From: Luteibacter flocculans | GTDB taxonomy: Bacteria; Pseudomonadota; Gammaproteobacteria; Xanthomonadales; Rhodanobacteraceae | Direction: 5' to 3' | DNA length: 64,000 nucleotides | NCBI RefSeq assembly: GCF_023612255.1 | Contig: NZ_CP063231.1 | Coordinates: forward strand, 3,776,501-3,840,500 | Shown here: piece after piece, positions 7,647-14,768 of the stretch | How the letters are laid out: each line of letters opens with the position of its first letter | Numbering within the stretch: the stretch's first letter is position 1 | Notes under the pieces: model-generated | Database searches by the model: none | What the model was told of the DNA's origin: nothing | What the model saw: the letters and a program-made list of their open reading frames with translations, nothing else | Program-made: the position numbers and the translations under genes

Positions 7647-8252
7647 TTACGGCGCCGGCGTCGGTGCGGGCAACGGTTTGACGCGGGGCTCGCATGCGGT
7701 CTGCATGATATCCATCACGCGTGCCAGGCCTTCAGGCATACCCTTGTCCTCGGCCCTGACATTGATGTTGTACTTGGCCGAGTTATCCGAGCTTCGCGTG
7801 TTTTCCATGTGCGACGCCACGGAGCCCGCGACGCGGGCATTCATGGAGAACGGACCGACCTTCAGGCCCGTCGTCACGTCGAAATCCAGCTTGGAATCCT
7901 TGGATTCGTTCTGGGCGAATGACGACTTCACTTCCATGTCGAAGGTGATGTCCACCGTGGTCACACCAAGGTTCGGCACCTTGACGATCGCCAACAACGG
8001 CACCTCCATCGAGACTTCTTCTTCACCGGTGGTACCGTCGGCGTTGATGACCGGACGATTGAACTTGAACGCAGCGGTACGCGTTTCCTGCGTGCCGTCG
8101 TCCTTGGGGATGAAGCCCACGGTCTTGATGAAATCAGCCGTCGCCTGGGCCAGCTTCACCTGTGCGTCGCATGCGGCTCCCAGCGGGGCGCCAATCAGAT
8201 CGCCCATCGGCAGACCCTGGAACTGCTGGGCCATATTGACCAGTTCGGTCAT
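7647..8252 (-). CDS. DUF2589 family protein
   Basis: 201 residues of the DUF2589 family. The N-terminus has the family pattern LPMGDLIGAPLGAACDAQVKLAQATADFIKTVGF; the middle has alternating strands (SMEVPLLAIVKVPNLGVTTVDITFDMEVKSS) and the C-terminus a second sheet (YNINVRAEDKGMPEGLARVMDIM) with a Pro-rich tail. No signal peptide or membrane helix is present. The biochemical function of the family is not known to me. An ATG at 8270 is also in frame, but the start at 8252 has AAGGAG at the right distance. It is the middle of a cassette with a second DUF2589 protein, a muramidase and holin-like proteins. Confidence 0.85.
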   Translation of the reverse strand: MTELVNMAQQFQGLPMGDLIGAPLGAACDAQVKLAQATADFIKTVGFIPKDDGTQETRTAAFKFNRPVINADGTTGEEEVSMEVPLLAIVKVPNLGVTTVDITFDMEVKSSFAQNESKDSKLDFDVTTGLKVGPFSMNARVAGSVASHMENTRSSDNSAKYNINVRAEDKGMPEGLARVMDIMQTACEPRVKPLPAPTPAP

Positions 8253-8317
8253 GGTGTCACTCCTTTGCATTGACTAACGACGTGCCGCGCACCATGCACG
8301 GCACGGTTCGGCACGCG

Positions 8318-8854
8318 TTACTCCTCGTACCTGAACGTGCGGAACACACCTTGCGTCTGCGTCAGGTGGTTCATGAGTCGGGCGGCACCCTCGGTCGGTT
8401 CGGAACCTTCCACGCGGAGCACGACGTGCACCGATCCGGACTTGCCGCGCCCCGCCTTGATCGTGGTATCGACTTGAACCTGGGGCGTCTTCGTGGGCTC
8501 GCCGCCGCGTCGCCAACCCCGCTTTCCTTTGCCGGGTGCTTCCTCGGAGGCCGTTTCCTCTGCACCGTGCACAAGGCTGCCAAGGTCGGCGTCGAAACTG
8601 ATTTCCACATCCTTGATGCGCAGAAAGTTGCTCGATACAAGGGGAAGCAATGGTGCGCGGTAGAGGTCCTCGTCGCTCTCCCTGGCTCCTGGCTGCATCG
8701 ATGGCATGCGCATGACGATGCTCTTGGGGCGATTGTCGTCGTCGAAGTAATCGCCAAGGTTCGCGAGCTGGCGTTTCTCGATGCGATCCTGTGCATCGAT
8801 GACCGCACCCGCCATGGCTTCGATGAGACCCGGCAGCGGAGTCTGCGTCGGCAT
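8318..8854 (-). CDS. Second DUF2589-like protein
   Basis: 178 residues. The order of elements matches the neighbouring DUF2589 protein: an N-terminal helix (LPGLIEAMAGAVIDAQDRIEKRQLANL), then APLLPLVSSNFLRIKDVEISFDADLGSL, a Lys/Arg/Gly-rich linker (GKGKRGWRRGGEPTK) and a C-terminal strand pair (VHVVLRVEGSEPTEGAARLMNHL). It is therefore likely a diverged paralogue, and the two may form a heteromer. It starts 3 bases after the muramidase stop, so the two are probably co-translated. Function unknown. Confidence 0.8.
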   Translation of the reverse strand: MPTQTPLPGLIEAMAGAVIDAQDRIEKRQLANLGDYFDDDNRPKSIVMRMPSMQPGARESDEDLYRAPLLPLVSSNFLRIKDVEISFDADLGSLVHGAEETASEEAPGKGKRGWRRGGEPTKTPQVQVDTTIKAGRGKSGSVHVVLRVEGSEPTEGAARLMNHLTQTQGVFRTFRYEE

Positions 8855-8857
8855 CGG

Positions 8858-9415
8858 TCAGCCTTCCCTTGACGGCGTCGGCGCGGGATCGAACGATTCC
8901 ACGCGACGTAGCCAGCCTTTGAGGAATCGCCCCAGCGATGGGCGAAGCTGTACCAGGTTGCGGTAGTAGTCGCGTCGCCCCTGCTGGAAGTTGAGCTGGA
9001 CCTGCAAGAGGTCGGCCTTGCGCAATGCCGCGATGGTAAGTTTGCCGATGACACCATCGACCCGCAGGCGCGGCTGTGTGCCCATTTGGTTCAGAACGCG
9101 CTGAAGAAGACGCGATGACGCGGCACCTGCGTTCACCTGAAAGTCGCAGACCATGTTCGCAATGGCCTGTGAGGGCATCTCGTCGCCACGCACAGCATCC
9201 CAATACAATGCCTTGTAGATCGTCGCCGCCTGCATTTCAGTCAGCTCGCGCAGCGCCTGAAGCGTCGGCGTGATACCGAGCAATTCGCGTGCGCAGCTGG
9301 CGAACGTGGCGAGCGTAATGCCTCGGTGCGTAGCGCCGCCCGGATCGAGCGGATCGTCCACGTAACCACCTTCGTGCTTGAGAAGGATGGGTGCAAATCG
9401 GTGGAAGTCGGCCAT
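8858..9415 (-). CDS. GH108 family muramidase / endolysin-like protein
   Basis: 185 residues. The N-terminus carries the glycoside hydrolase 108 signature HEGGYVDDPLDPGGATHRGIT with the catalytic Glu at ~15; the C-terminal part matches the putative peptidoglycan-binding domain 3 (VCDFQVNAGAASSRLLQRVLN, RVDGVIGKLTIAAL). The family comprises phage endolysins and so-called secretion activators such as ZliS. There is no signal peptide, so it needs a holin to reach the cell wall, and holin-like genes lie at the end of the same cassette. It heads the minus-strand gene series, 117 bases after the response regulator gene. Confidence 0.9.
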   Translation of the reverse strand: MADFHRFAPILLKHEGGYVDDPLDPGGATHRGITLATFASCARELLGITPTLQALRELTEMQAATIYKALYWDAVRGDEMPSQAIANMVCDFQVNAGAASSRLLQRVLNQMGTQPRLRVDGVIGKLTIAALRKADLLQVQLNFQQGRRDYYRNLVQLRPSLGRFLKGWLRRVESFDPAPTPSREG

Positions 9416-9532
9416 GGTTCTTCTCTGTCTTGTGGGTTGCGTTGCCGTGGCGTCACTATCCGGAAAGCACGCTTTCGCGGATATCGGACCGCGGCTGATT
9501 TGCCTTGGTAGGTGCAGCCGAGTGGCGTTCAG

Positions 9533-10279
9533 TCAGTCATCTACCGAGATGAGGCCTTCGCGGATCGCATAGCGCGTGAGCTGTGCGATGCCTCTTAGGC
9601 CAAGCTTCTCCATCGCATGTTCGCGATGCGTGCCGACCGTCTTCATGCTCACGTGGAGGGTGTCTGCGATCTCGCGGGTTTTCAGACCTTCGGCGTACAG
9701 TCGAACCACTTCGCGTTCGCGTGCGGTGAGCGTCTGCCCATCGGATGGCGGCAGGCCGTGGCGTGTGCGGAAGCCCTGCACCAGCACATGGGCCATCTCG
9801 TGAGGAACGTAGCAACCGCACCGAAAGACCCGATCGATGGCCTGGACGAGATGCGCGAACGACCCGCGCTTGGTCAGGTAACCATGGACGCCGGCGTCGA
9901 ACGCCGCCTGTACCGACGGCGCATCATCGCGAGAGGAAAGACACAACAGACGCGTGCGCGGTCGCCGGGCTGAGACGCGTCGGACGACCTCGATACCGTT
10001 CAGCCCGCACATGAGGTTGTCGAACACGACGAGGTCCGGCTCCTCCCGCAGGACCGCCCGAACGCAATCCTCGGCATTCCCGGTACTGGCAACGATCGCG
10101 GCATGCGGGCGCAGCAGCGCTGCCACGCCTTCGCGAACAATGGCGTGGTCGTCGGCCAGCACGACCCGCAACCGCCCTCCCGGACCGGAGCCCGCGGGAA
10201 GAACGCCCGCGGCCGGCTCGCCTGGAGGGTGTGACAGAATGCGACCGGACAAGCCGGCCTTCGATGATGGGTCTGGCAT
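9533..10279 (-). CDS. NarL/FixJ-type response regulator
   Basis: 248 residues. Receiver domain at ~35-150 with the acidic pair D43-D44, phosphoacceptor D87 in VVFDNLM, and Lys in GYLTKRG (~137); LuxR-type helix-turn-helix at ~183-245 (LTAREREVVRLYAEGLKTREIADTLHVSMKTVGTHREH). The start at 10279 removes a long non-conserved upstream extension. No sensor kinase is adjacent. It lies upstream of the muramidase/DUF2589 cassette in the same orientation and divergent to the winged-helix/STAND regulator, so regulation of that cassette is plausible. The receiver-linker is normal, but the 30-residue N-terminal extension before the receiver is unusual. Confidence 0.88.
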   Translation of the reverse strand: MPDPSSKAGLSGRILSHPPGEPAAGVLPAGSGPGGRLRVVLADDHAIVREGVAALLRPHAAIVASTGNAEDCVRAVLREEPDLVVFDNLMCGLNGIEVVRRVSARRPRTRLLCLSSRDDAPSVQAAFDAGVHGYLTKRGSFAHLVQAIDRVFRCGCYVPHEMAHVLVQGFRTRHGLPPSDGQTLTAREREVVRLYAEGLKTREIADTLHVSMKTVGTHREHAMEKLGLRGIAQLTRYAIREGLISVDD

Positions 10280-10414
10280 GTGGAAAGTCCCGTTGGAAGA
10301 GACGCGAAGCCTCGTCGGGCAGACGCGCGAACGTCCTTCCGGAAACCTTACGGTTTGAAGTTTTCCAGGTAAGTCAGGAACTTGGAGCCGATCCATGGCG
10401 ATCGCGCTCGCGAG

Positions 10415-12562
10415 ATGAAAACGCGTACGAAGCACGTTCCCTTTTTTACGCTCGGCGACTGGACGGTCCGGCCGGCCCTCGGATTCATCGAACGGCAGGG
10501 CGAACGAATGCCACTGGAACCCAAGTTGCTGGACGTCCTCGCGTGTCTGGCGGAGCACCCCGGCGATGTCGTCAGCGTCGAAACCCTGCTCGATCGGTGT
10601 TGGGCCGGTGCGTTCTACGGGGACAATCCGGTGCACAAGGCGATCGCCCTGCTGCGCAAGGCACTCGGTGACGATGCGCGCTCGCCCCGCTACCTCGCCA
10701 CAGTACGCAAGCGCGGCTATCGACTCATCGCGCCGGTCACGCTGGGCGGGTCCGCGGTTCCGGAGGCTCCGGGTATACGGCCCTGGCGCGGCGGTTCACC
10801 CTACCCCGGCCTGCGTGCCTTCGGACGGGAAGACGCCAGCGTGTTTGTTGGGCGTTCCGGCGCAACGGAGCGAGCCCTTCGCCTGCTCGCGCAAGTCCGC
10901 ACCAAAGGCCCATCGTTCCTGCTGGTGGACGGACCCAGCGGTAGCGGGAAGTCGTCGCTCGTGCATGCCGGCGTGTTGCCGGTGCTGTTACGCGAGGGCG
11001 GTCGACGCGGCCTGCAGGCGCTGGATTGGGCGACGCTCGATGCCCGAGGTCCTGCATCGACGCTGCGTCATCGGTTGGCCGACGCGATATCTCGCTGGCA
11101 ATCCGGCGGCGAACCCCTGTTCCCACCAACGGAACGCCGCGAACTGCGACGGGCGTTGGTCCGCGACACCGCGCAGATCGCGCGTCGCATTGCCTGGCGC
11201 GCGGGCGACATCCAAGACGACGTCTTTGTCCTGGTCGTCGACAACCTCGAAGAACTCGTAGCGCCGGGAGTTCGCCGCGATGTGGCAAGGGCTCTGTTCG
11301 AAGCCATCGCTCGACTCACGGAAGATGGGCGCATTGTCGTGATCGGGATCAGCCGCAGCGAGGGTCGCCGCCGCGTGCTCGAACGGGCAAGGTGGGCCGG
11401 TCTGCCCGATGCCGCGATGACCGTGCATCCGCCGCGCGAGTGGGAATTGGCTCAAATGATTCGCGTGCCGGCCGAGGTTGCCGGACTTCCTTTCGAACAG
11501 GAACCGGCAACGGGATGGCGGTTGGACGATGAGTTGATCGGCGCACTGCGGAGGCATCCGTGGCCCCTGCCGGTGCTCCAGCTCACGCTGGCGACGCTGG
11601 CCGAGCATCCCAACACGGCGAGTGCGCTGGACTTTCCCAGCTATCGAACCCTCGGTGGCGTCGATGGCATCGTCAGCCGACATGCCGAACAGGTGGTCTC
11701 AGGTCTGAACGAGGCAGAACAGGCGACCTTCTTGCGGTTACTCAAACACCTCGCCACGGTGACAGTCGATGGCGACGATGCGCAACTGGCGCACGCACGC
11801 TGGGCATCGCTCGATAGCGACGAGCGGCGGCTGGCTCTTCGCCTGGTGGAAGAACGCCTGCTGATACGTTTCGACACTGAGGAAGGCCACTGCGTCAGCA
11901 TGGTCCATCCACCGCTGCTATCGCATTGGCCGCGTTGTGCCCAGTGGATGGAAGCGCACCGCGCCTTCCTGCGCACCCGCGCGCGGGTCGCGATCTTCGC
12001 CGACCGGTGGTATCGCGGCGGCCGGCGCGATGAAGACCTGCTGCCACAGGGCCCCTTGCTCGCGGACGCTGCCGCGCTGTGCACAAGCGAATCATCGTTG
12101 ACACGAAAGCAGCGATACTTCGTGCGCCGGTCACGCCTGCGCGCACGAGCCCGAGGCAATGTCCTGGCGTGCATGAGCGCAACGATCCTGGCCCTCACGA
12201 CGTGCGTCATGGCAGCGATGGGCGATGTCGGTCGTGCGCAGGGGCAAGGGGTGAAGCGCCAGGCAAGCAGTCAACAGAACAGCAGCGCCTCGCTCGGGCG
12301 TGTGCATACCGGTCCGCCTTTGCCGACCGTTCCGCCGCCTCACGTCGATGTTCAAGCCGGATTCGCGGAATGGAACGTGCCGTACGACCTGCTGAGCTAC
12401 TCGCCCCATCGCATTGATCGTCGCGCGGCGAATCCGCACGTCCGCGCGGCATTGCCGACACACATGCATCCAACCGATACAGGACGTGACCACTTCCACG
12501 ATCGCAATCTATCGACGACGCGTGACCCCGCTAACGGTGGAAAGGTATTCATGCACTGGTAG
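10415..12562 (+). CDS. Membrane-anchored winged-helix / nSTAND ATPase regulator
   Basis: 715 residues in CadC-like order. Residues ~8-108 form an OmpR/PhoB-type DNA-binding winged helix (EPKLLDVLACLAEHPGDVVSVETLLDRCW, VHKAIALLRKALGDD, LATVRKRGYRLIA). Residues ~128-560 form an nSTAND-type NTPase (PYPGLRAFGREDASVFVGR, Walker A DGPSGSGKSS near 172-182, Walker B VLVVDNLEELV). A single hydrophobic helix at ~583-602 is followed by a 110-residue His/Pro-rich tail likely in the periplasm. The start at 10415 is preferred over an upstream TTG. It is divergent to the response regulator and cassette. It probably senses an envelope signal and switches transcription by NTP-driven conformational change. Confidence 0.82.
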   Translation: MKTRTKHVPFFTLGDWTVRPALGFIERQGERMPLEPKLLDVLACLAEHPGDVVSVETLLDRCWAGAFYGDNPVHKAIALLRKALGDDARSPRYLATVRKRGYRLIAPVTLGGSAVPEAPGIRPWRGGSPYPGLRAFGREDASVFVGRSGATERALRLLAQVRTKGPSFLLVDGPSGSGKSSLVHAGVLPVLLREGGRRGLQALDWATLDARGPASTLRHRLADAISRWQSGGEPLFPPTERRELRRALVRDTAQIARRIAWRAGDIQDDVFVLVVDNLEELVAPGVRRDVARALFEAIARLTEDGRIVVIGISRSEGRRRVLERARWAGLPDAAMTVHPPREWELAQMIRVPAEVAGLPFEQEPATGWRLDDELIGALRRHPWPLPVLQLTLATLAEHPNTASALDFPSYRTLGGVDGIVSRHAEQVVSGLNEAEQATFLRLLKHLATVTVDGDDAQLAHARWASLDSDERRLALRLVEERLLIRFDTEEGHCVSMVHPPLLSHWPRCAQWMEAHRAFLRTRARVAIFADRWYRGGRRDEDLLPQGPLLADAAALCTSESSLTRKQRYFVRRSRLRARARGNVLACMSATILALTTCVMAAMGDVGRAQGQGVKRQASSQQNSSASLGRVHTGPPLPTVPPPHVDVQAGFAEWNVPYDLLSYSPHRIDRRAANPHVRAALPTHMHPTDTGRDHFHDRNLSTTRDPANGGKVFMHW

Positions 12563-12581
12563 CAACTGGCGGTGGCGTTGA

Positions 12582-13232
12582 ATGCTGGCCAACTATCCCA
12601 AGCTCATCCGGAGGGGCCATCAGGTGTTCACCGATCGCATCATGCGCACGCACGGGCTGATGCTGGTTCGCTCGTCCACGTGGCCGCGGCGGTCGCGTCG
12701 CCACAAGGGGCGAGTCGCCGTCGATACCAGCAATCAGCGATGGTGCTCGGACGGTTTCGAATTTCGCTGCGATAACGGCGATGCGGCCCGCGGCACCTTT
12801 GCCTTGGATTGCTGCGACTGAGAGACCCTGAGCTGGGCGGCGGCGGGCGGTCAAACAGGCGACATCGTGCGCGATGTCGTGCTGGCGGCGATGGAGAAGC
12901 GCATCGGGGCAACACTGCCCGATCGTCCCATCGAGTGGCTGACCGACAACGGCTCGCCCTACATCTCTCACCAGACGCGGGCGTTTGCACGCCAGATCGG
13001 GCTCGATCCGCTGACCACGCCGGCGTGCTCTCCGCAGAGCAACGGCATGGCCGAGTCCTTCGTCAAAACATTAAAGCGCGATTACATCGCACACATGCCC
13101 AGGCCCGATACCCCGACTGCCATGCGGCATCTGGAAGAAGTCTTCGAGCACCACAACGAGTACCATCCCCACAGTGTGCTGAACTATCGATCGCCTCGAG
13201 AGTTCAGGCGTCGTGTGGGTTCATCAACTTAA
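12582..13232 (+). pseudogene. IS3-family (IS2 group) transposase OrfB remnant
   Basis: The frame encodes the C-terminal two thirds of an IS3-family DDE transposase: [22 protein letters not shown] (first Asp), WLTDNGSPY (second Asp), and SPQSNGMAESFVKTLKRDY (catalytic Glu). It lacks its N-terminus, OrfA and a recognisable left end, and an in-frame TGA at 12819-12821 interrupts the conserved DCCDRE motif. It is therefore inactive. It lies 20 bases after the STAND gene, so the insertion may have removed whatever once followed that gene. Confidence 0.85.
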
Positions 13233-13303
13233 GCGTGGGTCGGTGTGCGAGTGTACGGGGAGCATTCCCTTAGGAAGGTCCGTTTTTTTGTGTGTGGGGG
13301 GAC

Positions 13304-13618
13304 CTAAAGCGGATCGCGTACCGGCGATGGCGTCTCGATCATATGACGGTCCGCAATGGCCCAATGTCGGTCTTCGTACCAAGCGTGGACAAAGTCAGAG
13401 AATGCGCGGACTTCGAGGCCAGGCACTGTAATCCACGATCCAATTGGCAGCTTGCCAGCCCAGGCGATTCGACTCCTTTGAATCACAACCGGGCATTCCG
13501 ATCGACATTGCGGGCACGAAAAGAACACCGCCGACAGTTCTGTCGACGAGCTTGCACAGTTATCGAGCAGTGCACCAACACCAAGAGGCGTGCCGCAGCT
13601 CAAACATTCAATAGACAT
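13304..13618 (-). CDS. Hypothetical zinc-ribbon-like protein
   Basis: 104 residues starting at the ATG 13616-13618. Four cysteines in CLSCGTPLG and FFSCPQCRSECP suggest a small zinc ribbon. The remaining sequence (GSWITVPGLEVRAFSDFVHAWYEDRHWAIADRHMIE) has no family I recognise. It lies between two IS3 fragments in a region of lower G+C, so it may be an orphan left by rearrangement, for instance a truncated immunity gene from the RHS locus. Coding status is uncertain. Confidence 0.45.
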   Translation of the reverse strand: MSIECLSCGTPLGVGALLDNCASSSTELSAVFFSCPQCRSECPVVIQRSRIAWAGKLPIGSWITVPGLEVRAFSDFVHAWYEDRHWAIADRHMIETPSPVRDPL

Positions 13619-13777
13619 ATCCACTCGCCTACGCCCTCCCTTTGGCTTGAGGCAATCTAGCTCTCGCAGTGTTAGCGTTAGGTCGAAAGCGGGATCGAAC
13701 ACTGGCGACGGGAATACAACTAGGAGCGACCGAAGAAAGCGTTGATCGGGTTGACACCTACCGCCTAAGCCAAGCAA

Positions 13778-13996
13778 TTAAAGTAGCTCCAGACTCAAAA
13801 TCGGCCCGCTACTTAAAGCTGGGGGGGGGGGCGTCGGTCGCACCACATCGGGTTTGACAAACGCCCTTTTCCAGGCATAGAGGCTGTGACTCGTGATACC
13901 TAACCGCTTGGCGACCTGGACCACCGGCCTCTCGTGCTCGGGGACTTGCTTCACCGCTTCGATCTTGAACTCATCCGTATATCGCTTGCCACTCAT
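13778..13996 (-). pseudogene. IS3-family transposase OrfA remnant
   Basis: The first 48 codons match IS3-family OrfA helix-turn-helix proteins (MSGKRYTDEFKIEAVKQV, VAKRLGITSHSLYAWKRAF). After this the frame runs into proline codons made by an 11-base G run and ends, so the leucine zipper and the frameshift to OrfB are missing. The element is broken. The 100 bases upstream may hold its terminal inverted repeat. It is not the partner of the OrfB remnant at 12582-13232, which faces the other way. Confidence 0.75.
13821..13831. repeat. Run of eleven G
   Basis: An uninterrupted homopolymer of G inside the OrfA remnant. It lies at the point where similarity to OrfA is lost. Such runs are prone to slippage in the cell and to sequencing error, so its length should be treated as approximate. 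Confidence 0.9.
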
Positions 13997-14097
13997 GGAG
14001 ACCTTCTCGATTGCCTTAAATTATGGCTCCAAGTGGTCTACAAAAGCCTGGGCGGTCCACGGCAGGTCTCAGCCAGCGTCGTCTCGTGTCGCTTCGG

Positions 14098-14730
14098 TCA
14101 ATGCAATACTGGGATCGGAATATCGGGGAGAAACGTCCTCATTGCCGCCGGCGATCGGGCCACTAATGCAAATCCATCCCCATCGAAAATTGGAACTGCG
14201 GCAATGACAGGGTGGTAGAGCGCTTCGCCGTCATCGAAGAGCCACGCCACGGAGTAGCCGCCGATCATGCTTGCCAAGGCACGCCGAACGATTTCAGGGC
14301 CGGCGTGCCCGGACCTAAACGTTACGTACACTCCTTCAGAAAACGTGACCACGTTCCCGCCGAAATCATCCTGTAACGAAGCAACTTCGGTCGGCACCGC
14401 GTAGGCATGAGGGACAAGGAGTCTCAGCCGATCATTCCTTGAGATCGCCGCACTTAGGCTCGCCGCAAATGAGCTGCCTACGGCCATAGCTCCCGTCAGA
14501 AGCGTAACTCGACCGCCTAGGGAAGGTGCGGTGGGGGTTTCCGGTATACCCTGAGAAATGTCCCCGTCGACGGGGTGGCGTACTGCTTCATGGACCAGAA
14601 GCTCGACCGATGACTGGAAGTCGTCCGGAATCGATAACGGATGTCCGAACGGACGGCGCTCGATATCGTCCGTCACGACGTTGGTGATGGAATGTCGTTG
14701 ACTGTCTGTGGGAAGCAATGTTCTGAGCAT
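14098..14730 (-). CDS. Probable immunity protein of the RHS toxin
   Basis: 210 residues starting at the ATG 14728-14730, 38 bases after the RHS toxin gene and on the same strand. There is no signal peptide. The sequence has a short hydrophobic Ala/Ser-rich segment (TGAMAVGSSFAASLSAA), then a mixed alpha/beta C-terminal half (RLRLLVPHAYAVPTEVASL, GGYSVAWLFDDGEALYHPVIAAVPIFDG). No known immunity family is recognised. The assignment rests on position: polymorphic toxin genes are regularly followed by a cognate immunity gene. Its base composition is less GC-rich than the RHS core, as expected for exchangeable toxin-immunity ends. Confidence 0.55.
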   Translation of the reverse strand: MLRTLLPTDSQRHSITNVVTDDIERRPFGHPLSIPDDFQSSVELLVHEAVRHPVDGDISQGIPETPTAPSLGGRVTLLTGAMAVGSSFAASLSAAISRNDRLRLLVPHAYAVPTEVASLQDDFGGNVVTFSEGVYVTFRSGHAGPEIVRRALASMIGGYSVAWLFDDGEALYHPVIAAVPIFDGDGFALVARSPAAMRTFLPDIPIPVLH

Positions 14731-14768
14731 CGGTCGCGCCAAAGTTGAGGTGGTTAAACCCTGATTGC

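Noticed and set aside
5824-9415. Ordinary prophage
   Set aside because: Only muramidase and holin-like functions are present; no head, tail, terminase, repressor or integrase genes were found on either side.
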